Counted from the first letter of the stretch, positions 17,700-28,235 are shown. The stretch: 64,000 bases of DNA from Acidobacteriaceae bacterium (GCA_030040425.1 JASHTS010000128.1:1-64000), one strand, 5' to 3'. Notes: generated by a model not told the origin, from the letters alone. Translations and numbers: made by a program.

Positions 17700-18122
17700 C
17701 CGATTTCGTATAAAGATCCCATAGTTTTTCAAAGAAATATATTTTTGGCCCGGCGTTTGAAATCATGCTAGGCTTTGCTCACGTGATGGTCCGGCGCACA
17801 AGTCGACTTACCTCTATCAAGGTGCAGCTGCGCATTAACCATATGGACGTGTGCTGCGGGCCTCCGTCGTCTTTGATCTTTTACTCCCGCGCCTAGAGTG
17901 CCGCTGAAGCGGCTTTCCAAATTTCACGCAAGCCACAGCAGCGCGGCCTCTTACCTGAGAGGACGCCAGGCATAGACTTCCGATAGAAGCCGCCAATCAT
18001 GGCCCGCATCGGCTGGCAGCAGCGTGATTCCTTGCACGTGAACATGTCGACTGACCGCAGCCAAAGCACAGGCCATGAGGGACTTTTCACTGCGGGTGAC
18101 CGTGCCAGGGAGAATTGTGTCG
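17700..18122 (+). promoter_or_regulatory. Leader region of the guanidine-type operon; weak ykkC-like words
   Basis: About 420 bases precede the first gene of the DUF1989/carboxylase operon. In many bacteria this operon type is controlled by the guanidine-I (ykkC) riboswitch. Here 'gctagg' at 17768 is followed 14 bases later by 'tggtccg' at 17787, reminiscent of ykkC words. 'gtgctgcgggcctcc' near 17850 also loosely resembles its 3' part. The highly conserved AAAAGCCCGGGAG-type element is absent. I report this as a leader of unknown type rather than a riboswitch. Confidence 0.2.
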
Positions 18123-18836
18123 ATGGAGTCAAGCGTGGTTTCAAGCGAAGTTCTTCCGGGCGGCGCGACATGGTCGCACGTGCTGAAGCGAGGCAACGCG
18201 CTACGTATCACTGACGTGGAAGGAGGAGCTAATGTTGCCGCCTACTTCCTGAATTTCGAACTCCCCGCGGAGCGATTTAACCTTCCCGATACATTGAAGG
18301 CCCAACATACCGCGTGCCTTACTAAAGGTCACGTTCTGTATTCGGACATGGGACGCATCCTCTGTTCCATCACCGACGACACTGTGGGTTGGCACGATCC
18401 GATTGCCGGTATCTCGAACGCGGAGACGGTAAAAAAGAAATACGGCACGGCAACGTACCAGGGGATGCGCAACAATTGGCACCGGAATGCGCGCGACGGG
18501 CTTTCTATTGAGCTTTGCAAATACGGTCTGAGCGCCCGGGACCTGCACGCCACGGTGAACTTTTTCAGCAAAGTCGCCGTGGATCCGGCAGGCGATCTGC
18601 AGTTCTGTCCCGACAATTCTCCGGCTGGCGGCTACGTGGAGTTGCGCGCAGAGATGAACGTACTCGTGCTACTAAACAGCTGTCCGCATCCAATGGATCC
18701 AAGCGAGACTTATCATCCGAAGCCGGTAACACTGAGTATCGCCAGAGTGCCTGCTCCCCGTGCCGACGATGCCTGTCGTACCTCGTGTCGTGAGAACGCG
18801 CGAGGGTTTCTGCTGACCGAATTCTACTTCTTGTGA
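18123..18836 (+). CDS. Urea carboxylase-associated protein 1 (DUF1989; carboxyguanidine deiminase subunit-like)
   Basis: The protein matches the UAAP1 branch of DUF1989: [20 protein letters not shown], then [55 protein letters not shown] and [20 protein letters not shown]. Paired DUF1989 proteins beside a urea-carboxylase-like enzyme were shown in other bacteria to be the two subunits of carboxyguanidine deiminase. That enzyme turns carboxyguanidine into allophanate and ammonia. I prefer ATG 18123, since homology starts just after it; an ATG at 18075 is in frame. Its stop overlaps a GTG in frame with the next gene. The C-terminal 30 residues extend beyond the conserved core. Confidence 0.85.
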   Translation: MESSVVSSEVLPGGATWSHVLKRGNALRITDVEGGANVAAYFLNFELPAERFNLPDTLKAQHTACLTKGHVLYSDMGRILCSITDDTVGWHDPIAGISNAETVKKKYGTATYQGMRNNWHRNARDGLSIELCKYGLSARDLHATVNFFSKVAVDPAGDLQFCPDNSPAGGYVELRAEMNVLVLLNSCPHPMDPSETYHPKPVTLSIARVPAPRADDACRTSCRENARGFLLTEFYFL

Positions 18837-18859
18837 AGCCGCGCCGAGGGGGAGCAACG

Positions 18860-19519
18860 TTGGCCACCGTCAATCTTCAAGCAAGTTCCCTGCGCCCCGA
18901 AGAGGCGCTGGACAGTTTCATCGTCGAGGCGGGCGACTGGTTTGTGCACGTGATTCGCCGCGGGCAAATTGTGCGTATCGTCGATATGGAGGGCAACCAG
19001 TCGGTAGACACACTGTTCTACAACGCGCACGATTACAGCGATCGTTACAGCGCGCAGGACACGATTCGCGAGCAGAGAAATCTGTACCTGTCGGCAGGAA
19101 CGCGCCTGATCTCGACCGAGGGGCATGTGCTGTTGAGCATCCTCGCGGATACCTGCGGACGTCATGACACTCTGGGCGGCGCCTGCGCCCAGGAAAGCAA
19201 TATGGTGCGCTACGGTGTCGAGAAGCGATCCATGCATGCCTGCCGGCAGAGCTTCGTAAGCGCGATCCAGTATTGGAAGCATGGGCTCGAGAAGCGCGAC
19301 ATCACGAGTAACATCAATTTCTTCATGAATGTTCCTGTATCTGCGGACGGCACTCTCAGGTTCGAAGACGGTGTGTCAGACGCAGGTAAATACGTGGAGC
19401 TGCTCGCGGAGATGGATGTTCTCATGCTGGTGAGCAACTGCCCGCAACTGAATAATCCCTGCAATGCATATAATCCTACCCCGGTCAGGATCTTGATTTG
19501 GGACGAAAATGTTCGCTAA
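18860..19519 (+). CDS. Urea carboxylase-associated protein 2 (DUF1989; carboxyguanidine deiminase subunit-like)
   Basis: It is a paralogue of the preceding protein and belongs to the UAAP2 branch: [70 protein letters not shown] and [17 protein letters not shown]. The Cys/His/Glu-rich middle ([13 protein letters not shown]) likely forms the active site. I prefer the TTG at 18860, which has GGGGGAG just upstream; a GTG at 18833 overlaps the previous stop. The 3' end overlaps the carboxylase gene by 11 bases, so the three genes form a coupled operon whose products should act in sequence. Confidence 0.87.
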   Translation: MATVNLQASSLRPEEALDSFIVEAGDWFVHVIRRGQIVRIVDMEGNQSVDTLFYNAHDYSDRYSAQDTIREQRNLYLSAGTRLISTEGHVLLSILADTCGRHDTLGGACAQESNMVRYGVEKRSMHACRQSFVSAIQYWKHGLEKRDITSNINFFMNVPVSADGTLRFEDGVSDAGKYVELLAEMDVLMLVSNCPQLNNPCNAYNPTPVRILIWDENVR

Positions 19520-22500
19520 GGTACTGATCGCCAACCGGGGAGCGATTGCATGCCGTATTGAACGCACCTTGCGGCGCATGGGTATTCGCTCAGTGGCTGT
19601 TTATTCCGAGGCAGATCGCGATGCGCGCCACGTTCTCGATGCCGATGAGGCGTTTCTCATCGGACCAGGCCCGGCGAGTGAGAGCTATCTTGCGATGGAG
19701 CGCATTCTGGCAGCGGCTTGGGAATCGCGCGCCGAGGCGATTCACCCGGGGTACGGCTTTCTGAGCGAGAATGCGGCGTTTGCGCGCGAGTGCGCACGGT
19801 GCGGCATCGCCTTTATCGGACCGCGCGTGGAGCAGATCGAGGCGTTTGCTTTGAAACACACGGCACGCGCCATCGCAAAGGAGAGCGGGGTGCCGCTGCT
19901 GCCAGGCACGGGAATTCTCAGCGATTGCGATGAGGCGCTTGGCCGCGCCGAAGAACTGGGTTACCCGTTGATGCTCAAGAGCACGGCGGGAGGCGGCGGC
20001 ATCGGCATGCGCGTTTGCTTGACTGCTGAGCAGCTTGCCGATGCTTATGAATCCGTTGTGCGTCTCAGCCAGAACAGCTTTGGCGACGGCAGCGTGTATC
20101 TCGAGAAGTTTGTTGCGAGGGCGCGGCACGTGGAAGCGCAGATATTCGGCGACGGAAAAGGCGGCATTCTAACCCTGGGGTTGCGCGATTGCTCGGCGCA
20201 ACGCCGTCACCAGAAGGTGATCGAAGAGACTCCCGTGCCCGGATTGGACCCGGCAATGGCGGACGTTATTTGCAACTCCGCGGGACTGCTGGGCAAAGCC
20301 GTCAATTATGCTTCGGCCGGCACGGTGGAGTTTCTACTGGACGCGGACACCGGCGCCTATTTTTTCCTCGAAGTCAACACGCGGCTGCAGGTGGAGCACG
20401 GCGTGACGGAGCAGGTAACCGGGCTTGACCTGGTGGAGCTCATGATCAGCGAGGCTGCCGGCGAGCTCTCTCCGCTGGAGAGCCTGCGCGTGAAACCGCG
20501 CGGTTGCTCAATCGAGGCGCGCATCTACGCGGAGGATCCGGGAAGAAATTTTCAGCCATCGCCTGGCAGGCTGGCGCGTGCCTGCTTCCCGTCAGCGGAC
20601 ACGGCGCGCGTGGAGACGTGGGTGGAAAACGGCACGGAAATCGTCCCGTACTACGACCCGATGATCGCCAAGATCATCGTTACGGGCGAGGACCGCCAGG
20701 ACGCAGTAGAGCGCCTGCAACGTGCACTTGATGAAACTTCGCTTTACGGCACGGAAACAAATCTTCGCTACCTGCGCGCTATCGCGGCGTCGGAGACATT
20801 TACCTCCGGGGCTGTGACCACAACATTCCTCGGCGGCTTTGATGCACCGCGGCGCGCGATCGAGGTGCTGGAGGGAGGAACGCAAACCACCATCCAGGAT
20901 TATCCCGGGCGCCTCGGCTACTGGCATGTGGGTGTGCCGCCGTCGGGGCCGATGGACTCCCTGGCATTTCGCGTGGCCAACCGGCTGGTGGGCAACGCCG
21001 AGGGAACGCCTGCACTGGAGTTCACCACGCTCGGTCCGCGGCTGCGCTTCCACGCCGATACCGCGGTGGCGCTTACGGGCGCCGATATGGGCGCAATGCT
21101 CGACGGCGACCCAGTTGCGCGTTGGAAAGCCCTCGAAGTGGCCGCCGGTTCGGTATTGCGTCTCGGCCCGGCGCGCAATGGCGGCACGCGCGCGTACCTG
21201 GCGATCGCGGGCGGGATCGATACGCCTGAGTGTTTGGGCAGTTGCGCCACGTTCATGCTGGGAGGCTTTGGCGGACACGCGGGTCGTGCTCTGCGAGCGG
21301 GCGACGTGATTCATCTCCGCAATGAAGACGAGCGGAGCGAGCCCGCAACCGGAGGATGTCTGGAACTCACCGAGGCGCAGCAACCGGTTTATACGCGGAA
21401 GTGGGAGATCGGCGTTCTCTACGGCCCGCAGGGAGAGCCCGATTTTTTCACGCCCGCCGACATGGAGACGATCTTCTCCACAGAATGGCGCGTCCATTAT
21501 CAGTCCGACCGCACGGGTGTGCGGCTGGTTGGCCCAAAGCCGCAGTGGGCCCGTCACGATGGCGGCGAGGCCGGATTGCATCCTTCGAATATTCACGACA
21601 ACGCCTACGCCGTCGGCTCAATCGACTTTACCGGTGACATGCCCATTTTGCTGGGACCGGATGGACCCAGCCTGGGAGGCTTCGTATGTCCGGGGGTGGT
21701 GATCGAAGCGGAACTGTGGAAGCTGGGACAACTGAAGGCGGGCGATGTTGTGCGGTTCCGACGGGTCGCGCTTGCGCAGGCCGAAACAATGGAAGCCGAG
21801 CTTGAGGCGTTTGTAACCACGCCTGGCGGCGCCCTGCCGCAATTTTCAGAAAACCAGCCGGCCCAGCCGGCAATCCTGCGCGCGAACACAGGACGAAAGC
21901 CGGAGCAGGTTTGCCGCGCCGACGGCGATAAGTACCTCCTCGTCGAATACGGGCCGCAGGTTCTCGATCTTGGTTTGCGCTTCCGGGCGCATCTGCTCGA
22001 GGGCCGACTGCGCGCCGCGCGACTTCCCGGCATCATCGACATCACGCCCGGGGTGCGCAGCCTGCAGATTCACTATGACAATCGCCGGCTGCGGCGGGAG
22101 GAATTGCTCGAAGCGTTGGCAGCATTCGATGCGGAGTTGCCCGAGCATCCGCAGATCGCCGTGCCTTCGCGCGTGGTGCATATGCCGCTTTCATGGAACG
22201 ATCCGGCTACCCAACTGGCGCAGGCCAAGTACACGCAGGCGGTGAGGCCGGATGCTCCATGGTGCCCTGACAACATCGAGTTCATCCGGCGCATCAACGG
22301 TCTCGACAGCCTGGACGACGTGCGTCGCATTGTGCATGAGGCCAGCTACCTGGTACTGGGTCTCGGCGATGTGTACCTGGGCGCGCCGGTAGCCACGCCG
22401 ACCGATCCCCGCCATCGTCTGGTGACTACCAAGTACAACCCTGCGCGTACGTGGACGCCGGAAAACGCTGTGGGTATCGGTGGCGCCTATATGTGTGTCT

Positions 22501-23138
22501 ACGGAATGGAGGGCCCGGGCGGCTATCAGCTCGTTGGCCGCACCGTACAGGTGTGGAACACCAACCGCGTCACGCGCACATTCGTGGAGGGTGCGCCGTG
22601 GGCGTTGCGCTTCTTCGACCAAATTCGCTTTTATCCGGTAACGAACGCCGAATTAATCGAACTGCGCCGAAACATTTTGCACGGCGCGTTCGATCTACGT
22701 GTTGAAGAGGCCGAGTTCAATCTGGCCAGGCATGAGAAATTCCTCGATGCGATTCGGCCCGGCATTATCGCCTTCAAGGAACGGCAGACCCATGCCTTCA
22801 ACGAGGAGCGCGAGCGCTGGCGGATCAACGGCCAGCTAGAGGCTGCGGTATCTGTCGCGGAGATGCCTGAGCCCGAAGCGCAGAGGCGCAGCGTTCCCGA
22901 GGGATGTGAAGCCGTGGTTGCGCCCATGACTGCGGGCGTTTTCCAGGTGGCCGCGCAACCCGGGCAACAGGTTGCCGAGGGGGACAAGCTGCTGGTGCTG
23001 GACGCGATGAAGCTTGAAATGATCGTCACGGCGCCGGTTGGCGGAGTGGTGCGGGAGATGCTATGCCACGCCGGCCAAATGGTAAGCGCCGGCCAATATC
23101 TGGCCATCGTCGAAACCAAACAGAGCCAGAAGAACTAA
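19509..23138 (+). CDS. Biotin-dependent urea/guanidine carboxylase
   Basis: A 1209-residue enzyme with three domains in order. The first is a biotin carboxylase ([11 protein letters not shown], the ATP-grasp loop [25 protein letters not shown]), residues 1-450. The second is a carboxyltransferase made of KipA/KipI-like halves ([23 protein letters not shown] onward), about 455-1090. The third is a C-terminal biotinyl domain with the carrier Lys in VLDAMKLEM at residue 1168. Unlike fungal urea amidolyase it lacks a fused allophanate hydrolase, which is the next gene. Urea and guanidine carboxylases share this architecture. The two adjacent DUF1989 genes favour guanidine as substrate, giving carboxyguanidine at the cost of ATP. 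This specificity call rests on gene context, not on residues. Confidence 0.92.
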   Translation: MFAKVLIANRGAIACRIERTLRRMGIRSVAVYSEADRDARHVLDADEAFLIGPGPASESYLAMERILAAAWESRAEAIHPGYGFLSENAAFARECARCGIAFIGPRVEQIEAFALKHTARAIAKESGVPLLPGTGILSDCDEALGRAEELGYPLMLKSTAGGGGIGMRVCLTAEQLADAYESVVRLSQNSFGDGSVYLEKFVARARHVEAQIFGDGKGGILTLGLRDCSAQRRHQKVIEETPVPGLDPAMADVICNSAGLLGKAVNYASAGTVEFLLDADTGAYFFLEVNTRLQVEHGVTEQVTGLDLVELMISEAAGELSPLESLRVKPRGCSIEARIYAEDPGRNFQPSPGRLARACFPSADTARVETWVENGTEIVPYYDPMIAKIIVTGEDRQDAVERLQRALDETSLYGTETNLRYLRAIAASETFTSGAVTTTFLGGFDAPRRAIEVLEGGTQTTIQDYPGRLGYWHVGVPPSGPMDSLAFRVANRLVGNAEGTPALEFTTLGPRLRFHADTAVALTGADMGAMLDGDPVARWKALEVAAGSVLRLGPARNGGTRAYLAIAGGIDTPECLGSCATFMLGGFGGHAGRALRAGDVIHLRNEDERSEPATGGCLELTEAQQPVYTRKWEIGVLYGPQGEPDFFTPADMETIFSTEWRVHYQSDRTGVRLVGPKPQWARHDGGEAGLHPSNIHDNAYAVGSIDFTGDMPILLGPDGPSLGGFVCPGVVIEAELWKLGQLKAGDVVRFRRVALAQAETMEAELEAFVTTPGGALPQFSENQPAQPAILRANTGRKPEQVCRADGDKYLLVEYGPQVLDLGLRFRAHLLEGRLRAARLPGIIDITPGVRSLQIHYDNRRLRREELLEALAAFDAELPEHPQIAVPSRVVHMPLSWNDPATQLAQAKYTQAVRPDAPWCPDNIEFIRRINGLDSLDDVRRIVHEASYLVLGLGDVYLGAPVATPTDPRHRLVTTKYNPARTWTPENAVGIGGAYMCVYGMEGPGGYQLVGRTVQVWNTNRVTRTFVEGAPWALRFFDQIRFYPVTNAELIELRRNILHGAFDLRVEEAEFNLARHEKFLDAIRPGIIAFKERQTHAFNEERERWRINGQLEAAVSVAEMPEPEAQRRSVPEGCEAVVAPMTAGVFQVAAQPGQQVAEGDKLLVLDAMKLEMIVTAPVGGVVREMLCHAGQMVSAGQYLAIVETKQSQKN

Positions 23139-23140
23139 AT

Positions 23141-24940
23141 ATGAATATCGCCTCGCTCAAAGCGGCTTACGACAACGGGACAGCGACTCCCTGTTCTGTG
23201 CTTGCGGCAATCTACGACCAGATCGACCGCGGCGGGCAGCTGCCGGTGTGGATCTCGCTGGTAGACCGTGCCGACAACCTGGAACGCGCGCGCACCCTCG
23301 AGTCCGATCCCGGTGCGCGCGCCTTGCCGCTCTATGGAATTCCTTTTGCCGTGAAAGACAACTTCGATGTGGCCGGAATGACGACGACAGCGGCGTGCCC
23401 GGACTTTGCGCATGCGGCCACTGAAACAGCCAGGGTTATCGAGAAACTGCTTGACGCGGGCGCCGTCCTGATCGGAAAGACCAACATGGATCAGTTTGCG
23501 ACGGGTCTGGTCGGCACGCGCACTCCTTACGGAATTTGTTCCAGCGTCTTCGATGACCGTTATGTGTCGGGCGGCTCCAGTTCAGGATCGGCAGTTGCGG
23601 TCGGATGCGGACTGGTCAGCTTTGCGCTGGGCACCGACACCGCCGGCTCCGGCCGCGTCCCCGCGGCATTCAATCAGCTCGTCGGCCTGAAACCGACGCG
23701 CGGGTGGCTAAGCACACACGGATTGTTACCAGCGTGCCGCACACTGGATTGCGTTTCTATCTTCGCTGAAACCTGCGCGGACGCGAGCCGCGTCTTCACC
23801 GTCGCGCGCGGATATGACGCCGCCGATCCATACTCGCGCGTGCCTGCGCCGGGGCAGGATGCTGTGCCGTGGAGCGCGGCTGGGAACTTCCATTTTGGCG
23901 TGCCTTCGGCTCTCGAATTCTTCGGCGACGACGAAGCAGCCACAAGCTACGAGGCGGCGGCAACCGCGCTCAACGCACTCGGCGGCGTGGCAGTCCAGTT
24001 CGATTACACGCCGTTTCGCCAAGCGGCAGATCTGCTCTACAACGGGCCTTGGGTTGCCGAACGCGTGGTTGCCATTCGCGACTTCCTGGCCAGCGATCCC
24101 GAAACGCTCGATCCCACGGTGAAGAGCATTTTGCAGCGCGCGCAGTCTTTGAGTGCCGTCGACGCCTTTGAGGGGGCCTACGCGCTCAAGTCTCTGGCCG
24201 CACAATGTTCAGCCGTGTGGAGCGAAGTGGACCTGTTACTGCTGCCCACGACGCCGACTCACTATACCATCGCCCAGGTGCAGGCCGATCCGATTCGATT
24301 GAACTCGAAGCTTGGCTACTACACCAATTTTGTGAATCTTCTTGACCTTGCCGCCGTCGCCGTGCCCTCCAGACTCAGGCACAGCGGCCTGCCGTTCGGG
24401 GTCTCGCTGATCGGTCGCGCGTTTTCCGATCAGGGACTATTACACATCGCCGACCGCCTTCACCGCGAGCTTGCGGTCACGATGGGAGGGTCGCAGCGGA
24501 AGCTGGCGGCTACGCCGGCCCTTGAAGCCCCCCAAAGGCTGGAAGGCTGCATGCCCCTGGCCGTCGTCGGCGCACATCTCACCGGGCAGCCGTTGAACTG
24601 GCAACTCACCGAGCGCAAAGCGCGGCTTATACGCTTGACGCGCACGCATGGCGACTACCGGCTGTATGCGCTGATGAGTACCACACCGCCCAAGCCCGGC
24701 CTGGTTTACTCACCGGGATTTTGCGGCGACGGCATTGAGGTGGAGGTGTGGGCGATGCCCGAAGGAGGAGTAGGAAGTTTTCTGAATGCCATTCCGCCGC
24801 CGCTGGGGCTGGGCACCATTCATTTAAGCGATGGCTCGATGGTAAAAGGCTTCATCTGCGAGCCCTCGGGCCTGGAAGGAGCCCGCGAGATTACGCACTG
24901 GGGAGGTTGGAGGAAATATCTGGCGAGCAGGAGCGTCTGA
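23141..24940 (+). CDS. atzF: Allophanate hydrolase
   Basis: A 599-residue amidase-signature enzyme with the Ser-cis-Ser-Lys triad: Lys72 in FAVKDN, the cis-Ser in VSGGSSSGSA near 146, and the nucleophile Ser170 in GTDTAGSGRVPA. A C-terminal domain of about 130 residues follows (LAVVGAHLTGQPLNWQL to ITHWGGWRKYL), as in allophanate hydrolases AtzF/DUR1. This domain completes conversion of allophanate to two CO2 and two ammonia. The ATG at 23141 lies 2 bases after the carboxylase stop; the longer track frame overlaps that gene and is rejected. It completes a guanidine (or urea) to ammonia pathway. Confidence 0.93.
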   Translation: MNIASLKAAYDNGTATPCSVLAAIYDQIDRGGQLPVWISLVDRADNLERARTLESDPGARALPLYGIPFAVKDNFDVAGMTTTAACPDFAHAATETARVIEKLLDAGAVLIGKTNMDQFATGLVGTRTPYGICSSVFDDRYVSGGSSSGSAVAVGCGLVSFALGTDTAGSGRVPAAFNQLVGLKPTRGWLSTHGLLPACRTLDCVSIFAETCADASRVFTVARGYDAADPYSRVPAPGQDAVPWSAAGNFHFGVPSALEFFGDDEAATSYEAAATALNALGGVAVQFDYTPFRQAADLLYNGPWVAERVVAIRDFLASDPETLDPTVKSILQRAQSLSAVDAFEGAYALKSLAAQCSAVWSEVDLLLLPTTPTHYTIAQVQADPIRLNSKLGYYTNFVNLLDLAAVAVPSRLRHSGLPFGVSLIGRAFSDQGLLHIADRLHRELAVTMGGSQRKLAATPALEAPQRLEGCMPLAVVGAHLTGQPLNWQLTERKARLIRLTRTHGDYRLYALMSTTPPKPGLVYSPGFCGDGIEVEVWAMPEGGVGSFLNAIPPPLGLGTIHLSDGSMVKGFICEPSGLEGAREITHWGGWRKYLASRSV

Positions 24941-24976
24941 GCCGACGAGCCCGCGCAGCACGGTTTCGCGTTGCAC

Positions 24977-25657
24977 TCAGTCGTCTTCCCTGTCGGTGTC
25001 GCTCGCGGCGGTTGGTTTGCTTTCTCCGCCATCGGGGTTTTTCTTGAATTTGCCGGAGAGTGCCGACTCGACGGCAACGTGAAAGTCGATATCGGCGGGA
25101 TCGACATCAACTTCGTAACGGGCCAGAGGTATTCCGTTCCGATCGATGAGGAACTTGGTGTAGTTCCATTTGATATCGCCGCCGGGAAGGCTCTGCTTGG
25201 GATCGCAGAGAAACTGGTACAGAGGAATGGAATTGATGCCGGTGAGCTGGGCGACGGCGAAAACAGGGAAGTCGACGTGAGCTGTATCGGCGTAGTACTT
25301 GCGTATGCCGGCAGGGTCTTTCAATTCCTCATTGCCGAAATCGGACGAGGGGATGCCGATCACCTGCAGCCCCTGGGGCCCATAGGATTTTTCGAGATCG
25401 TTAAGCGCTGCGATCTGACTGCTGTAGATGGATTGACTGGCAAGGTTCACGATCAGCAGCACCTTGCCCTTGTAAGCGGAAAGGGGTACGACCTTGCCAT
25501 TCTGATCGACCAGGGAAAAGTCGTAAGCGGTTTCTTTGTTCGTTGTGGCCTGGGGGGCATCGGCAGACGGCTTCGCTACCCGTCCCTGGGCAGCCGCCGG
25601 CAGAAAACAGAGAGGCAGCATGGCCAGGAAGAAGAAAAGAATCGAGCGGTAAGCCAT
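24977..25657 (-). CDS. Exported glutathione-peroxidase-like protein lacking the catalytic Cys
   Basis: The start is set at ATG 25657, which gives a signal peptide (MAYRSILFFFLAMLPLCFLP-AAAQ). The mature protein follows the GPx fold: YDFSLVDQNGKVVPLSAYKGK, KVLLIVNLAS, QGLQVIGIPSSDFGNEE, and KWNYTKFLIDRNG. In active GPx enzymes the loop after N-V-A-S holds the peroxidatic Cys or Sec. Here it reads NLASQSIYSSQ, with Ser in that place. The tetrad Gln of the usual NQFG is Asp (SSDFG). The tetrad Trp and Asn (KWNY) are kept. It is therefore probably not a thiol peroxidase and may bind a ligand or act as a structural homologue. It converges on the allophanate hydrolase gene. Confidence 0.8.
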   Translation of the reverse strand: MAYRSILFFFLAMLPLCFLPAAAQGRVAKPSADAPQATTNKETAYDFSLVDQNGKVVPLSAYKGKVLLIVNLASQSIYSSQIAALNDLEKSYGPQGLQVIGIPSSDFGNEELKDPAGIRKYYADTAHVDFPVFAVAQLTGINSIPLYQFLCDPKQSLPGGDIKWNYTKFLIDRNGIPLARYEVDVDPADIDFHVAVESALSGKFKKNPDGGESKPTAASDTDREDD

Positions 25658-25923
25658 TTTGGGGAAATACTCCGGGAATTGCGGCCAAGGACGCACGGAT
25701 AAGAGCATTGTGCCATTCAACCGGGCGGCGTGCGCAGAAATCAGCAGGAAGTAATTTCTTTTCTTCGTCTCATTCGATTTTGTTTTTCAGCGCGGAGGAC
25801 TCGCTCCGATCGGGATATGCTCAGGCAGATCCGTGCGTGAGTCCAGTCTTCCGCAATCCTTCGACTCCTTGGCCCGTGTCTGCAGAGTGGACATGGCGCA
25901 GCGAGCCAGTGCAGGTGGACAGC

Positions 25924-26871
25924 ATGGACTTTGAGCAGCTCCGAACATTTCTGCAGGTAGCCAAGCTGAAAAGCTTCTCGCGCGCGGCGTCAAAGCTGGG
26001 CATGACCCAACCGGCAATCTCCGCGCAGATCCGTTCGCTGGAGAAGGAGATGGGCGCACGCTTATTCGATCGCGAAGGCGGCAAAGTTACCTTTACTGCG
26101 GCGGGGCGTCTGTTTGAGCCGTTTGCGGAACACTGCCTGCAGTGCCAGAGCCACATTTCCCTGGCAGTCAACGAGCTTTACCGCTCGGCGCGAGGCGAGG
26201 TCTCAGTGAGCACCAGTGAAGCCACCAGCCTCTACGTGTTGCCACCGGTCCTGGCCCAATACAAGCGGCTGTACACGCGTGTCAACCTCAACGTGGTGCG
26301 TGCGGAGCACTCGCGCTCGCTTGAATCGGTGCTGAGCCGGGGTGTGGATTTCGCCGTGGTTTCAATGCCGGTGAAAGACCCGCGCCTGAACGTCCATATC
26401 ATCCATCGCGACGAGGTCGTGCTGGTGGTTCCGCCTACCCACGCGCTTGCCGGGCAGGAGGCGATCCGCCTGGATGACCTGCTGCAATACCCGCTTTTGC
26501 TGCTCAAGCAGGGACGCCAGCGCAACCGTATCGACAATAGCTTCCACGAACACGACGCGCATCCCCGCATCGCCATGGAGGTGGACTCCAGCGAATTGCT
26601 GAAGCGGCTGATCTGCGCCGAACTGGGCGTCGGATTTCTACCCCGCGTCAACGTGGCGGACGATGTAAATGCCGGGCTGCTGAAGATTGTAAAGGTCGAA
26701 GGCATGCTTTTGCGCCGCGAACTGGCGCTGGTCTACCGCAAGGACCGCACTCTGACGCACGCAGCCAATGCCTTTCTTGAAACTGCCTTGGGCAACACGC
26801 GGCACGATTTCTATAACTCGGCGCGCCCACCGCGTGCGCTTCCCACCGTTGCGGAAAGGCTCACCCAATGA
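25924..26871 (+). CDS. LysR-family transcriptional regulator
   Basis: A 315-residue LTTR. The N-terminal helix-turn-helix is MDFEQLRTFLQVAKLKSFSR followed by AASKLGMTQPAISAQIRSLE. The effector-binding periplasmic-protein-like domain runs from residue 90 (EVSVSTSEATSLYVLPPVLA) to about 290. ATG 25924 is chosen because the HTH begins there; the 442-codon track frame adds unrelated sequence. It is followed by the beta-propeller gene after 10 bases, so the two are probably co-transcribed. It is a good candidate regulator of the downstream ABC transporter/PSCyt/DUF1501 unit or of the guanidine operon. The C-terminal 25 residues are non-conserved. Confidence 0.9.
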   Translation: MDFEQLRTFLQVAKLKSFSRAASKLGMTQPAISAQIRSLEKEMGARLFDREGGKVTFTAAGRLFEPFAEHCLQCQSHISLAVNELYRSARGEVSVSTSEATSLYVLPPVLAQYKRLYTRVNLNVVRAEHSRSLESVLSRGVDFAVVSMPVKDPRLNVHIIHRDEVVLVVPPTHALAGQEAIRLDDLLQYPLLLLKQGRQRNRIDNSFHEHDAHPRIAMEVDSSELLKRLICAELGVGFLPRVNVADDVNAGLLKIVKVEGMLLRRELALVYRKDRTLTHAANAFLETALGNTRHDFYNSARPPRALPTVAERLTQ

Positions 26872-26881
26872 GGAGGCAAGA

Positions 26882-27898
26882 ATGAGGCGAATTTCCCCGT
26901 CGCGCGCAGCGGTTCTACTGCTGGGCGTCTGCTATGCATGGTCTGCCGCAGCCCAGTCGCCGGGTCAGCCGTCTAACCGCGAGCGGCCGCAGTTCCCACC
27001 CAAGACCGGTGTGCAGACACCCGGCGTCCAGCGGGATATCGCCTCGATTAACCCGGTTGCGGTCTTCCCCGTGGCGGGGCATCCCGACTGGATGGTTGTT
27101 GCCGACGGCGGCGTTTGGGTCACCAGTTCCAGCGCCAATCACGTCGTGTGGCTCGACGCCAAGACCAACAAGCCGGGCGCGATAATCACCGTTCAAAAGC
27201 CGTGTGCCGGCCTGGCCCTCGGCTTCGGCAGCCTCTGGATTCCGAGTTGCGGGGATCACAGCGTGGTCCGCGCCAGCGCAGGAACCGGCGCCTTGCAGGC
27301 CACCATCGCTTCCGGCCCCGCAGACTCGGAGGGCGGCATTGCAGTCGGCGCCGGGAGCGTCTGGATCGTCACCTCGCGCGACAGCGACCTGGCGCGCATC
27401 GACCCTGAGAGCAACAAAGTGGTGTCGATTATCCGTATTCCGCCAGGCTCGTTCAACCCAGTTTATGCGAATGGATCGATATGGGTGAGCTCGAATCAAG
27501 GCGGCACGCTGGTGCGCGTCGATCCGGCTACGAACACAGTGACGGGGCAGACTCCGGTCGGTCCCATGCCCCGTTTCCTGGCCGTCGGCGACGGATCGAT
27601 CTGGGTGCTCAACCAGGGTGACGGCACCATTGCCCGCGTGGATGCAGGGACCGGTAAGCGCACCGCTCTCATCGCCGCGGGAATTCCCGGATTCGGCGGC
27701 GAAATCGCCTTCGGGGGCGGCCGGGTGTGGGCTACCGTGTTTAAATTTCCGATTACGGAGGTGAATCCCAGGCGCAACACGGTGGTCGCCCAGTGGCATG
27801 GCGCCGGCGGCGACAGCATCCGCTACGGCCACAACGCGATCTGGCTCAGCTCCTATACCGGCGCCATCGTTTCCCGACTCCCGGTCCCAAAGCAGTAA
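26882..27898 (+). CDS. Secreted beta-propeller protein (Vgb/YncE-like)
   Basis: A 338-residue exported protein with a signal peptide (MRRISPSRAAVLLLGVCYAW-SAAAQ). About six repeats of the type VADGGVWVTSSSANHVVWLD, VGAGSVWIVTSRDSDLARID, ANGSIWVSSNQGGTLVRVD and VGDGSIWVLNQGDGTIARVD follow, typical of YVTN/Vgb-type beta-propellers. ATG 26882 has a perfect AGGAGG 5 bases upstream. It directly follows the LysR gene and precedes the NMT1-type transporter. A periplasmic sensing, binding or lyase function is possible; no catalytic residues can be assigned. Confidence 0.8.
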   Translation: MRRISPSRAAVLLLGVCYAWSAAAQSPGQPSNRERPQFPPKTGVQTPGVQRDIASINPVAVFPVAGHPDWMVVADGGVWVTSSSANHVVWLDAKTNKPGAIITVQKPCAGLALGFGSLWIPSCGDHSVVRASAGTGALQATIASGPADSEGGIAVGAGSVWIVTSRDSDLARIDPESNKVVSIIRIPPGSFNPVYANGSIWVSSNQGGTLVRVDPATNTVTGQTPVGPMPRFLAVGDGSIWVLNQGDGTIARVDAGTGKRTALIAAGIPGFGGEIAFGGGRVWATVFKFPITEVNPRRNTVVAQWHGAGGDSIRYGHNAIWLSSYTGAIVSRLPVPKQ

Positions 27899-28235
27899 TC
27901 CGGGGCCGGGTTGGCGAAGCGATCATGCCATTCTCCCATCCCGCCAATTTTTGTTCTGCCTGAAGCGAGATACCGATGGCCAGACTGCTGCACCCTGCGG
28001 ATCTTGGGCGCAACCCTTTATGCTCCATGATTCTGCATAAAAATCCAATCAAAACTCGTTCAAAACTCGCTGGAGAAAAATCCAGAATCGAATCATCTTA
28101 TTGGCGCCATAAAAGACTTGAATGGTTGTTCTGGCATGCTCCCCGGCAGGCTAAAGTTCTTGTATGCCGAACCCTTTGTCTTCTTGCGTGAGCCGGCATC
28201 CTAACTCCAATTTATTGCTCCAAGGTGAAAAGGTT
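27899..28235. other. Leader of the second ABC transporter operon
   Basis: About 335 bases between the beta-propeller gene and the transporter start. The region from 27950 to 28150 is AT-richer than its surroundings ('aaaaatccaatcaaaactcg') and is a likely promoter location. I found no ykkC, mini-ykkC or ykkC-III motif by eye. Confidence 0.4.
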
